Assembly (NCBI GenBank): GCA_003646055.1
Contig: QNDZ01000025.1
Span: 1-13,716, forward strand
Direction of reading: 5' to 3'
DNA from: a bacterium
GTDB lineage: Bacteria; Hydrothermota; UBA3072; B12-G15
Length of the DNA stretch: 13,716 bases
Under the pieces are notes generated by a model. The model searched no databases. It had not been told where the DNA came from and worked only from the letters and a program-made list of their open reading frames with translations. This document shows positions 1 through 7,395 of this stretch, piece by piece (position 1 is the first letter of the stretch; every line of letters begins with the position of its first letter). The translations under genes were made by a program, and so were the position numbers.

Positions 1-2936
1 ACAGGGTTATTCTCCATATTCACACCCTCAATCCTGTACCATCCTTCATTGGGGCATCTGAATGTTGAGCCATCCACAAGTTCAAGGTTGTTGGTTCCAA
101 TAACCGCACCAAATGTAGGAGTCCCAACAACTGTACCCAGTTTGAGTTCCTTGAATCCTGCAGGAAAAATCTCCGCATCACTGTAGCAGTATCCATTTAT
201 CAGCAACACAATCGGCTTGTTCCATCTGAAAAGGCTGTTGTATTCCTTTTCCCCATCCCTCTCTATGGAGTATGCGTAAACGGTTCTTTTCAAAATATTG
301 AGGAGTTCATCGTGGATTGAACCTCCACCGTTGTACCTTATATCAAGAACAAGCCCTTTTCTATCCCTGAATTCGTACAGTTCCTTTTTAAATCTTTTTA
401 AATCTTCTGAACCCATTGCCCTGATGTGGATATAGGCAAGTTTTCCCCTGCTTTTCTCTTCAACTGTCTTCCTGTTGGAGGAGACCCATTCTTTGTAAAT
501 GAGATTTCTTATCTTCCATGGGGAGACAGGTTCAATGTCAATATCCTCTTTCTTCCTTCCCCTCTTCACCGTTATTCTTATTTTCTTTCCACGTTTCATT
601 CTTAATAAACTGTAAAAGTTGGTTTCGCCTGTTAAACGCTTCCCATTCACAGCAAGAATAACATCACCCGGTTTTATGCCCTTTTCCATATCTGAGGGGC
701 TGTCCTTTATTATTCTTTTCACCCTTAATCCTTCTCCTGGATATGAGTAATCGGGCACAATCCCCAGGCACCCTGTTATCTCTCCGCCACCTTCATCCTT
801 CCATATTCCCAGGTGAGAGGCATTCAGTTCACCAATCATCATCCTCACGATTGTATGGAAGTCTTCAGTATTCCTCACAATATCCAGATAGGGCAGGTAT
901 TTTTCATATGCACCCTTCCAGTCTATGCCATGGAAATGTGGGTCATAGAATCCATCCTGCAGAATCCACCATGCCTGGAGAAATGCGGCCTTTCTTTCAC
1001 TCCTTTTGTCAAGAATGAAGCCCACACGGAATGAAAGGGGCTTTGATGTCTCTTTATCCACATCAGCAACATACAGCCTGCCATCACCATCAAGGTAATA
1101 CACCTTTTTATTGTCATTTGAAATCAGTATCTTTTCAGGGTCAACACTTTCCTTAGAAAGACGTTTGAGATTCTTCCCTGTCCATTCAACCGCCCACACA
1201 TCGTTTCCACTTAGGTCAAATGCCTGAATTGCATAGAGCCTGCCGTCCTTTGATGCAGTGAAATAGTTGTACTCTCCTTCAAACTTTGCAACTGTATGGA
1301 TTCTCTCGTCTATATCCTTGAAGTCTATTTCTATCTTCTTCAGTGGTTTTATGGAATCCTGGTGCTCTTCCCAGAATTCCATACCCTTATCTTCATCCTC
1401 CTTCCTCAGGAATACAAACTTTATCCAGAGATTTCCTTCAGGGTCTCTTGATGCAAAGGATATCCTCCTTCCGTCAGATGACCACATGGGTTTGTAATCA
1501 TCATTGGGATGGTTGGATATATTTATCGGACCCTTTGACCCGTTGGCACGGACAACAAAGACATCCTCCCTCCATCCAAGCGCTGTTCTTGAATACGCAA
1601 TCCATCTGGAATCAGGAGACCAATCAAGCCATATACAGTCATTTTCCCTGCTTAATTGTCTTTGATTTTTTCCATCTGCATCAACAACATAAAGAAATCC
1701 TGTTGATTTCAAAAATGCTATTTTCTTCCCATCTGGTGAAAATTTAGGTTTCCTCTCTGTTTCAGGCGTATCAAATACCTTATTTATTTTGAACATTACA
1801 TCGTTGTAAAATTTCTTTTTCTTTTTGGGTTCAGCTGTGAATATATCCCAATCACCATCTCTCAGTGATGAAAAAACAAGCATCTCCTTTTCAGGATGCC
1901 ATGATACATCCTTCTCTGGTTCAGGAGTGGAGGTCACCTGAACAACCCTGTCAGGTTCTCCATCCTTTAATCTCATCACATAGATATCACCATGTAGAAC
2001 AAATGCCAGTTCCTTCTCATCAGGAGAGAGTGCAAAATCAGTGGCATTCTTTGTCCATCTTACATAGGTGTCGGGTTGTTCCCTGTAATCCATGGGGATT
2101 GAGAATTCAATCTTTTTAATCTTTTCACTCTCAACATCGTAGGTATAAAGGTTGTTCATCACGAGGAAGGCAATGACCCGTCCATTCCTTGATATGGATG
2201 GGAATCTTATGTCTTCTTTGAAGCTGGTTAATTTTTTAATGTGTTTACCATTCAGATCCATTGAATACAGGTTGTTAATCCTATCTGTATCCCTGTTTGA
2301 CACGAAATAAATCCTCTCTGTCACAGGTGAATAGACCGGCCATCCATCCCTTCCTTCAAAACTTGTGAGCCTTTCAGCCCTGCCATCAGGAATGGCCATC
2401 TTGAATATGTCATAACTGCATCCCCCCCTGTATTTCCTCCTCCACCATGGCTCCCCTCCCCTCATCAGGAGGATGATGTTTGTGTCAGGTATGTGGTAGG
2501 CATATGGAATATCAAAATCTATGGCAAGGACAGGTGTTCCTCCGTGAACATTTACCCTGTAAACCTCACCCCTGTATCTGAGCCTCCTTGAATAAAAGTA
2601 AACCCATTCCCCATCCTCTGAAAAAAAGAGGGGTGTATCCCATGCTGAATGATAGGTGAGCCTTGTGGGTGGATTTTTTCCTTCAGCATCCATCAGGAAT
2701 ATATCCCCATTCCCATATCTGTCAGACTGGAATGCAATCCACCTGCCATCAGGTGACCATATTGCTTCTGCATCATAACCATTTGACCTTGTAAGACACC
2801 TTCCGGTTCCACCATCTACAGGAATCTTCCACAGGTCTCCATTCACACTCACCACGATCCATTTTCCGTCTGGTGAAACAGATGGAAAACGTGGGAATAT
2901 CCCTGGTGAACTCAAGAGAATAAACAAAAAGGCCAT
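1..2936 (-). CDS. Tricorn-like protease (S41 family), C-terminus cut by window edge
   Basis: Reading is open from the ATG at 2936 to the window edge (978 codons). Residues about 18-630 are WD40-like/tricorn beta-propeller repeats, with many copies of SPDGxW/SPDxRWIAF-type strands. A helical linker (about 640-700) precedes a PDZ domain (about 720-800, with GDVILAVNG from 758) and an S41 core. The tricorn catalytic tetrad is recognisable: Ser707-His708 (ASHLG), Ser919-Asp920 (YSDAEIFP) and Glu975 (MENNP), spaced much as S745/H746/S965/E1023 of Thermoplasma tricorn. The family degrades oligopeptides released by other proteases. Only some tens of C-terminal residues are missing. An AGGAGG lies 5 nt before the ATG, and an in-frame TAG just upstream excludes an earlier start. 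The N-terminus MAFLFILLSSPG is hydrophobic and may be a very short signal peptide, so export is possible but unproven. The gene starts 15 nt after the treT stop, so it is probably cotranscribed. Confidence 0.93.
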   Translation of the reverse strand, partial: MAFLFILLSSPGIFPRFPSVSPDGKWIVVSVNGDLWKIPVDGGTGRCLTRSNGYDAEAIWSPDGRWIAFQSDRYGNGDIFLMDAEGKNPPTRLTYHSAWDTPLFFSEDGEWVYFYSRRLRYRGEVYRVNVHGGTPVLAIDFDIPYAYHIPDTNIILLMRGGEPWWRRKYRGGCSYDIFKMAIPDGRAERLTSFEGRDGWPVYSPVTERIYFVSNRDTDRINNLYSMDLNGKHIKKLTSFKEDIRFPSISRNGRVIAFLVMNNLYTYDVESEKIKKIEFSIPMDYREQPDTYVRWTKNATDFALSPDEKELAFVLHGDIYVMRLKDGEPDRVVQVTSTPEPEKDVSWHPEKEMLVFSSLRDGDWDIFTAEPKKKKKFYNDVMFKINKVFDTPETERKPKFSPDGKKIAFLKSTGFLYVVDADGKNQRQLSRENDCIWLDWSPDSRWIAYSRTALGWREDVFVVRANGSKGPINISNHPNDDYKPMWSSDGRRISFASRDPEGNLWIKFVFLRKEDEDKGMEFWEEHQDSIKPLKKIEIDFKDIDERIHTVAKFEGEYNYFTASKDGRLYAIQAFDLSGNDVWAVEWTGKNLKRLSKESVDPEKILISNDNKKVYYLDGDGRLYVADVDKETSKPLSFRVGFILDKRSERKAAFLQAWWILQDGFYDPHFHGIDWKGAYEKYLPYLDIVRNTEDFHTIVRMMIGELNASHLGIWKDEGGGEITGCLGIVPDYSYPGEGLRVKRIIKDSPSDMEKGIKPGDVILAVNGKRLTGETNFYSLLRMKRGKKIRITVKRGRKKEDIDIEPVSPWKIRNLIYKEWVSSNRKTVEEKSRGKLAYIHIRAMGSEDLKRFKKELYEFRDRKGLVLDIRYNGGGSIHDELLNILKRTVYAYSIERDGEKEYNSLFRWNKPIVLLINGYCYSDAEIFPAGFKELKLGTVVGTPTFGAVIGTNNLELVDGSTFRCPNEGWYRIEGVNMENNP

Positions 2937-2951
2937 TATTACCTCCTAATT

Positions 2952-4163
2952 TTAACTCTGGAGAGATGCAATTATATCAAGATAGTCAATAAGGAGCCTT
3001 GTTATGAGGAAGTTTTTCCTCACATGCTCTTTTCCCTTCTTTCCGAGATGTTCTGCAAGTTTTCTATCCTTTAATAAAAGGATTATCTTTTCTGCAAATC
3101 CATCAAAGTCATCTGGCTGAAGAAGGAAGCCTGTTTCACCGTCAATTATCTGGAGCGGTATGCCACCAATGTTTGACGCAACAACAGGACTTCCCTTCCA
3201 CAATGCTTCTGTTATAACAAGTCCAAATCCCTCTTTTGTTGACTTCTGGATTATAACTGATGAAATCCGCTGGAGAACATTTATGAGTATGCTACTCTCC
3301 CTTGTTATAAGCAGAACATCACCAGATTTTATAAGGCTATTTGCCTTCTTCTTAACCCTCTCATATATGATGTTCCCTTCAGGGTCATCAGCGGCCATGC
3401 TACCGCACAGGATGAGCCGTGCATCAATATTCTCTTTCACCCTTTTAAAAACCTCAATCACACCCTCAGGGTCTTTCCACTTATCAAACCTTGAAATCTG
3501 TGTAATTATAGGCTTATCTGTAGGTATCTTGAACTTTCGCAAAATCTTATTCTTCAAAGCGGGGGTGATTTCCATATTTTTTGGTGAAAGAGGGTCTATT
3601 GCTGGATAAACCACCTTCTGCTCAACAGGAAGGTCTTTTTTCAAATATTTTTTATTGGAAACAATTGCCATATCATACTTTATAATGAAGCCCTTTAAAT
3701 AATCCCAGAGAACCTGATTAGGTGTGGAAAGGTCCACATGGCATCTCCATATCCAGGGCTGTCTCTTTCTGTAAAAACTTATTAATGGAAGGGGTTGCGG
3801 GTCGTGGATAATAACAAAGTCGTGGTCAATGTGGTTATAAACAATGAAATTTTCATTGGTCTCTGTGTATATCTTCTTTTTAATCTCAGAGAGGTTTATA
3901 TCCCCTCCCTGGAGTGCATTGTGAAACTTCTTTGTGATGTTGAAAAAATCAGGATTTCCGAATAATATCCTCCAATCAGTCAAGAGTCCTGCATCATTCA
4001 TCAAAGGAACAAGTGAAGATAGCATCTCTGCAACTCCACCACCCTGATATGTGGAGTTTATATGGACTATCCTCTTTGAGTAGAGCCTTCTTGCCTTTCT
4101 ATATATGTCTGCAATAGTCCTGTCACCAACAATAAACCTATAGTCCTCTATCTTTCTTCTCAT
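2952..4163 (-). CDS. treT: Trehalose synthase TreT-type GT4 glycosyltransferase
   Basis: A 403-residue GT-B glycosyltransferase with the hallmarks of TreT, which makes trehalose reversibly from an NDP-glucose and glucose in the cytoplasm. Visible motifs are INSTYQGGGVAEMLSSLVPL (residues 35-54, acceptor-side glycine loop), FFNITKKFHNALQG (73-86), HDPQPLP (120-126), SRFDKWKDP (224-232; R225 and K230 should contact the nucleotide-sugar phosphates) and EGFGLVITEA (311-320, the E-x7-E retaining GT4 signature). Length matches archaeal and bacterial TreT (about 400-415). No signal peptide. The start is supported by AGGGGGTG (4175-4168) and a promoter 23 nt upstream of the start codon. It heads an operon with the tricorn-like protease. 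Another GT4 activity on related sugars cannot be excluded, but the N-terminal motifs are specific to the TreT group. Confidence 0.88.
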   Translation of the reverse strand: MRRKIEDYRFIVGDRTIADIYRKARRLYSKRIVHINSTYQGGGVAEMLSSLVPLMNDAGLLTDWRILFGNPDFFNITKKFHNALQGGDINLSEIKKKIYTETNENFIVYNHIDHDFVIIHDPQPLPLISFYRKRQPWIWRCHVDLSTPNQVLWDYLKGFIIKYDMAIVSNKKYLKKDLPVEQKVVYPAIDPLSPKNMEITPALKNKILRKFKIPTDKPIITQISRFDKWKDPEGVIEVFKRVKENIDARLILCGSMAADDPEGNIIYERVKKKANSLIKSGDVLLITRESSILINVLQRISSVIIQKSTKEGFGLVITEALWKGSPVVASNIGGIPLQIIDGETGFLLQPDDFDGFAEKIILLLKDRKLAEHLGKKGKEHVRKNFLITRLLIDYLDIIASLQS

Positions 4164-4185
4164 GTTTCACCCCCTGCAAAACAGA

Positions 4186-4213
4186 GTAATACACCCATAT
4201 GGATTTATGTCAA
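4186..4213 (-). promoter_or_regulatory. Promoter of the treT-tricorn operon
   Basis: On the minus strand TTGACA (4213-4208) is followed by a 16-bp spacer and TATTAC (4191-4186). The predicted transcript starts near 4179, giving a leader of about 16 nt that holds the Shine-Dalgarno AGGGGGTG. Confidence 0.6.
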
Positions 4214-4227
4214 GTCTTTGAGAAAAT

Positions 4228-4290
4228 GGGGACGGAGGATGACAATTTGACAGTTTGTTTATAAATTTATCCTCCGTCCCCGGAGGGGGG
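4228..4290. repeat. REP/MITE-like inverted-repeat element
   Basis: A perfect 13-bp inverted repeat (GGGGACGGAGGAT at 4228-4240; ATCCTCCGTCCCC at 4269-4281) encloses a 28-nt AT-rich centre. The centre holds two near-identical 8-mers, GACAATTT and GACAGTTT. The right arm can also fold with the sequence just after it (CCTCCG 4271-4276, TCCC loop, CGGAGG 4281-4286), so two hairpins compete for one strand. It sits between the treT and nfi promoters. The GGGGACGG/CCGTCCCC ends resemble REP-type palindromes mobilised by RAYT (IS200-like) transposases in other bacteria; that comparison is from memory. There is no transposase in the window. Confidence 0.6.
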
Positions 4291-4318
4291 TATGTCAAGG
4301 TTTGGGCTGGGTTTTCTC

Positions 4319-4347
4319 TTGACAATGGGGTTGATTTCTGGTAAAAA
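4319..4347 (+). promoter_or_regulatory. Promoter of nfi, predicted leaderless
   Basis: TTGACA (4319-4324), a 17-bp spacer and TAAAAA (4342-4347). Counting seven bases from the end of the -10 places the transcript start at 4354, exactly the A of the nfi ATG. No Shine-Dalgarno precedes that ATG. Confidence 0.55.
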
Positions 4348-4353
4348 ACAGAG

Positions 4354-5028
4354 ATGGATGTGATGATGCAGCTGGACTTTGGGGATATAGAAGATGTGGC
4401 GGGGTTGTATGCCTTTATCTCTAACAGGGCAAAAATCTGCACTCCCCCATATAAAATAAAAATAATAGCAGGTTGTGATGTCCACTATGGTGATATGGCT
4501 TATGCATCCTGCATAATCTATGATATTGAAGACAGTGTTGTTGTGGAACAGGTGGATGTAAGAACACCTATAATGAGGGATTATAAACCAGGCCTGTTTG
4601 CTCTCAGGGAGGCACCACCTATTGTTGAGGCACTGAAGAGGGTATATTCAGATGTGCAGTGTATTGTTGTTGATGGGCATGGTATTGCCCACCCAAAGGG
4701 GGCAGGGCTTGCCACATTCATTGGTATAATCTTTGATAGGCCAAGTTATGGGGTGGCAAAGAATAGACTTGTTGGTGAGTACAATATGCCCGGGAATCAT
4801 AAGGGTGCATGGGAGCCCCTTTATTTCAATGGAGAAAAGGTGGGAGAGGTGATTCGCACAAGGGCGAATACAAAGCCCATCTTTGTCTCACCGGGGCATA
4901 AGATAGATTTCACCACAGCAAGGGAACTTACGCTGAAACTTGCAAAGAGGAGCAAGATTCCAGAACCTTTGAGGTTGTCCCATTTGAGGGCAAAGGAGAT
5001 GGTAAAACTATTAAAAAAGGGAGGGTGA
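4354..5028 (+). CDS. nfi: Endonuclease V (deoxyinosine 3' endonuclease)
   Basis: A 224-residue protein of the endonuclease V family, which nicks DNA one phosphodiester 3' of deoxyinosine to start repair of deaminated adenine. Family landmarks: AGCDVHY (metal ligand D42, Y45), LFALREAPPIVEAL (E86), VDGHGIAHPKGAGLATFIG (D107, H109, H113), YGVAKNRLVGE (132-142) and SHLRA near the C-terminus (H210), matching the D/E/D/H metal site of Thermotoga EndoV. The strand-separating wedge, PYIP in the Thermotoga enzyme, here reads DYKP (76-79). ATGs at codons 1, 4 and 5 could all start translation; the first is chosen because it falls at the predicted transcript start. No Shine-Dalgarno is visible. The zinc-ribbon gene follows one base after the stop. 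Confidence 0.92.
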   Translation: MDVMMQLDFGDIEDVAGLYAFISNRAKICTPPYKIKIIAGCDVHYGDMAYASCIIYDIEDSVVVEQVDVRTPIMRDYKPGLFALREAPPIVEALKRVYSDVQCIVVDGHGIAHPKGAGLATFIGIIFDRPSYGVAKNRLVGEYNMPGNHKGAWEPLYFNGEKVGEVIRTRANTKPIFVSPGHKIDFTTARELTLKLAKRSKIPEPLRLSHLRAKEMVKLLKKGG

Positions 5029-5029
5029 T

Positions 5030-5236
5030 GTGGAAGAGAGATTCCCGAAGTGTTTGAAGTGTGGTGTTGGTGTTATGGTTCCCCTGTCTGATTATGGCAG
5101 GGATGGTGCACCCATAAGGTACAAAGCATGGGTTTGCACCAATCCTGATTGTGGTTACCACATCAGAATTGACAACGGTGAGGTCTCCTACGGAACAAGG
5201 ATCAGGGAGACAGAAAAGAAGAGACAGGGTATTTAA
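5030..5236 (+). CDS. Small zinc-ribbon protein
   Basis: A 68-residue hypothetical protein with four cysteines arranged as a zinc ribbon: C8-x2-C11, then C36-x4-C41. It has charged ends, no signal peptide and no membrane segment. Translation probably starts at GTG 5030, one base after the nfi stop, with GGGAGGG (5019-5025) as ribosome binding site. The overlapping ATG at 5028 reads only a few codons before a stop. The tight coupling to endonuclease V suggests shared expression and perhaps a role in nucleic-acid binding or repair, but this is inference. Its stop codon overlaps the stop of the convergent hydrolase gene in a shared TTAA (5233-5236). Confidence 0.8.
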   Translation: MEERFPKCLKCGVGVMVPLSDYGRDGAPIRYKAWVCTNPDCGYHIRIDNGEVSYGTRIRETEKKRQGI

Positions 5237-6144
5237 GAGTTAAGGAATCTTGAAATCAGGGAGGCAATCTCCCCCTTTTTCCAGGAAATCCCTAAATGGC
5301 CTGTGTTCAGGTAATAAAGGGGGGGACTGTTCAGGGCCTCCCATAGTTTCAGTGTAGCCTCTCTTGGAATTGTTTTATCAAACCTGCCTGCAATCATCAG
5401 CACATTTCTGTCTCTGAAAAGGGGCGCAAAACTCAATGGGTCAAAATAAAAACAAATAATTCTGTTCTTCACGATGTATGGATTTTTGCACTTCTCAACC
5501 CCTTTTACAAACCCTTTCAAATTCTGTCTGCATCTGTGGCATACCTCTCTGGTAATGCCTTCCCTGTGATAACTTCTCCTCATTCCTGCAAGTGCAATAC
5601 TCTCCCATGTTATAATCTCGTGGTCTCCACCTGTGGCTATAAGTATGATATGCTTAAACCTTTTATCCATACCAGCAGATATTGAGGTTACAATACCTCC
5701 AAGGCTGACACCTGCGATGGAAAAATCAGTGAATCCTGAATATTCAAGAAAATCCACAGTCCTTACAACATCCAGTGATGCCTGCCTGAAAAAGTGGTAA
5801 GAGAACACACCATCCATAAAGTTTATTCTTTCCCTTGATGTATACCTGTGTTCTCCCCTTCTCATGTGATATGGTAGATGTATAAAAAAGGTTGATATCC
5901 CCTTTGGGCCAAGCCTTCTTCCCAGTTCCATCCATAAAAATTCCTTTGATGTGTGAAGCCCGTGCACAAACACGAGTGCCTTTTTTCCATTTACCCTGTA
6001 GAAAAGGCCATGCACTGTGTCATTAACGGGGTCACCCGTTTTTACAGGGGATGGAAAGGATACCCTGAAGAGGTTATCTGAGATACCATAAATTTTTGCA
6101 GTGAATGTCTTTTCTCTTTCAAAGAAAAGGGGATGATCGCTCAT
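5233..6144 (-). CDS. Alpha/beta hydrolase
   Basis: A 303-residue alpha/beta-hydrolase-fold protein with no signal peptide. The likely catalytic triad is Ser147 in the nucleophile elbow GVSLGG (145-150), Asp256 in GRFDKTIP (253-260) and His283 in TGHLG (282-286). The HGL at 61-63 is the usual oxyanion-hole segment. Residues 172-240 look like an inserted lid and carry C202, C205 and C219 (CHRC, then EKC) plus C231, an unusual cluster for this fold. Substrate cannot be inferred; an esterase or acyl-peptidase-like activity is plausible. It starts within ATGA, overlapping the yjbQ stop by 4 nt with only a weak Shine-Dalgarno, so translation is probably coupled to yjbQ. Confidence 0.85.
   Translation of the reverse strand: MSDHPLFFEREKTFTAKIYGISDNLFRVSFPSPVKTGDPVNDTVHGLFYRVNGKKALVFVHGLHTSKEFLWMELGRRLGPKGISTFFIHLPYHMRRGEHRYTSRERINFMDGVFSYHFFRQASLDVVRTVDFLEYSGFTDFSIAGVSLGGIVTSISAGMDKRFKHIILIATGGDHEIITWESIALAGMRRSYHREGITREVCHRCRQNLKGFVKGVEKCKNPYIVKNRIICFYFDPLSFAPLFRDRNVLMIAGRFDKTIPREATLKLWEALNSPPLYYLNTGHLGISWKKGEIASLISRFLNS
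5259..5280 (+). terminator. Rho-independent terminator of nfi/zinc-ribbon unit, inside the hydrolase gene
   Basis: GGGAG (5259-5263), loop GCAAT, CTCCC (5269-5273), then CC and TTTTT (5276-5280). The stem is short but mostly GC. It lies 22 nt after the zinc-ribbon stop, within the last codons of the minus-strand hydrolase gene. Confidence 0.6.
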
Positions 6145-6563
6145 CCTATACCCAGAACCTTCACAACCACCCTTTTCCTTCTCTGACCATCAAATTCAGC
6201 ATAAAAGATTCTCTCCCATGGCCCAAGGTCAAGGTCTCCCTCTGTTACAGGTATGGTCACCTGATGGTGGACGAGTATCCTTTTGAGGTGCGCGTCTCCA
6301 TTGCTCTCCCCTGTCCTGTGGTGTTTGTAGTCCCTTCTGTATGGTGCTAATTTTTCAAGGAACTCCCATATATCCTCCCACAACCCCTCTTCGTAGTCAT
6401 TCACAATTATTCCTGCCGTGATGTGCATGGCGGAGACAAGGCAGAAACCTTCCTTAATTCCACTCCTTTTCACAACCTCCCTCACCCTATCCGTGATATG
6501 GACAAGTGCCCTTTTTTCAGGTGTATGAAACCAGAAATAATCTGTATATGCCTTTGTTTCCAT
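6141..6563 (-). CDS. yjbQ: YjbQ/UPF0047 family protein (secondary thiamine-phosphate synthase-like)
   Basis: A 140-residue protein covering the full UPF0047 domain. Diagnostic stretches are [17 protein letters not shown] (44-60), [17 protein letters not shown] (79-95) and [20 protein letters not shown] (99-118), which contain the conserved histidines, N88 and D90 expected at the metal/phosphate site. Members complement thiamine-phosphate synthase mutants weakly, but the true physiological role is unsettled. AGGAGG (6573-6568) lies 4 nt before the ATG. It has its own promoter just after the second ABC permease and is followed by a 4-nt overlap with the hydrolase gene. Confidence 0.93.
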   Translation of the reverse strand: METKAYTDYFWFHTPEKRALVHITDRVREVVKRSGIKEGFCLVSAMHITAGIIVNDYEEGLWEDIWEFLEKLAPYRRDYKHHRTGESNGDAHLKRILVHHQVTIPVTEGDLDLGPWERIFYAEFDGQRRKRVVVKVLGIG

Positions 6564-6581
6564 AAAACCTCCTTTTGAAGG

Positions 6582-6609
6582 ATTTTAACCCCTTCTCAAC
6601 CTGTGTCAA
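6582..6609 (-). promoter_or_regulatory. Promoter of yjbQ-hydrolase
   Basis: On the minus strand TTGACA (6609-6604), a 16-bp spacer and TAAAAT (6587-6582). It begins one base after the stop of the upstream permease. Predicted start is near 6575, leaving a 12-nt leader that is essentially the Shine-Dalgarno. Confidence 0.65.
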
Positions 6610-6610
6610 C

Positions 6611-7393
6611 TTACCTGACGGTCCCAACACCCTGATAGGATTTTCTGAGTATGGGATAGAGGATACCATTCGGGCATACGAAGAAAACAGTTATCCCCAT
6701 AAGTGGAAGTAGGTAAACAGGCCCCTTTATAAGCACAAGCACTGGCAGGTTTGATATGGTGAGGACAGGAATCAGGGTGAGGAATATATATCTAAAAATT
6801 ATGGGGAATATATCAGCAGGAAACCTTCCCATCTGGTAAAGGTCCTCCAGAACCCAGAAGGCACTTGAAAACTGGACTGTTTTTAATGCCACCATACCAA
6901 TCAGGAGGTTGAACAGTATGTAGATTATAATTGATAAAAGCACCCCAATACCCCAGAAGACGAGGTTGATTATACATGGAATGGATGAGAGTCTGCACCC
7001 ATGAATAAAGAGATACATTGGGAGTATTAAACTGAATAACTGGACAATATCAGGTGTGGAAAATGTGAGAAGAACAGGTCCTGGAAGGGGTCTGGAGAAA
7101 AGGATATCCATATATCCATACCTTACCCTACCAGAAATCCCTCCCGCGCCATTCTTCATAAGTGAACCGGACAAATTCAGCACAATCCCCATGGTGCCGA
7201 GGAGCATGAATACCTGTGCCTTGGACCATGAACCAATAGATTGAACGTTTCTGTAAATTATCTCAAACAGCACCCAGTAGAAAAGAACATGGGACATCCT
7301 TGACAGGAGTTTCATCAGGAAACTGAGCCTGAAGAAGGATGTTTGTTTGAAGTGAAGTATATACAGTGTAACAACATACTTTACACTTTTCAA
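6611..7393 (-). CDS. ABC-2 type exporter permease 2 (COG3694-like)
   Basis: A hydrophobic protein of 260 residues with about six membrane segments, the second permease of a three-part ABC-2 exporter. Typical features are RPLPGPVLL after the second helix pair and YQMGRFPADIFP before the last helices, as in the DUF990/COG3694 group. The frame is open from an ATG at 7438, but that start would overlap the upstream permease by 43 nt and lacks a good Shine-Dalgarno. I prefer TTG 7393: it lies 6 nt after GGAGG (7404-7400) and two bases beyond the upstream stop. The transported substrate is unknown. Confidence 0.82.
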   Translation of the reverse strand: MKSVKYVVTLYILHFKQTSFFRLSFLMKLLSRMSHVLFYWVLFEIIYRNVQSIGSWSKAQVFMLLGTMGIVLNLSGSLMKNGAGGISGRVRYGYMDILFSRPLPGPVLLTFSTPDIVQLFSLILPMYLFIHGCRLSSIPCIINLVFWGIGVLLSIIIYILFNLLIGMVALKTVQFSSAFWVLEDLYQMGRFPADIFPIIFRYIFLTLIPVLTISNLPVLVLIKGPVYLLPLMGITVFFVCPNGILYPILRKSYQGVGTVR

Positions 7394-7395
7394 AG

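Noticed and set aside
743-2119. Several plus-strand open frames opposite the tricorn-like gene
   Set aside because: The minus strand carries an unbroken 978-codon frame with clear propeller, PDZ and protease motifs; these are antisense by-products.
3160-3609. A 149-codon plus-strand open frame opposite treT
   Set aside because: It lies entirely antisense to a well-conserved glycosyltransferase, has no convincing Shine-Dalgarno and no recognisable motif.
4247-4252. TTGACA inside the repeat element as another promoter
   Set aside because: No suitable -10 occurs at 15-18 bp; TATAAA follows only 7 bp downstream.
4206-4299. TATGTCAAG direct repeats as a classic 9-bp target-site duplication
   Set aside because: The repeats are separated from the inverted-repeat ends by 13 and 9 nt, not adjacent as expected for a simple transposon insertion; kept only as a possibility in the findings.
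4167-4485. Minus-strand open frames across the treT-nfi gap
   Set aside because: They run through the inverted repeat, both promoters and the nfi start, and resemble no protein.
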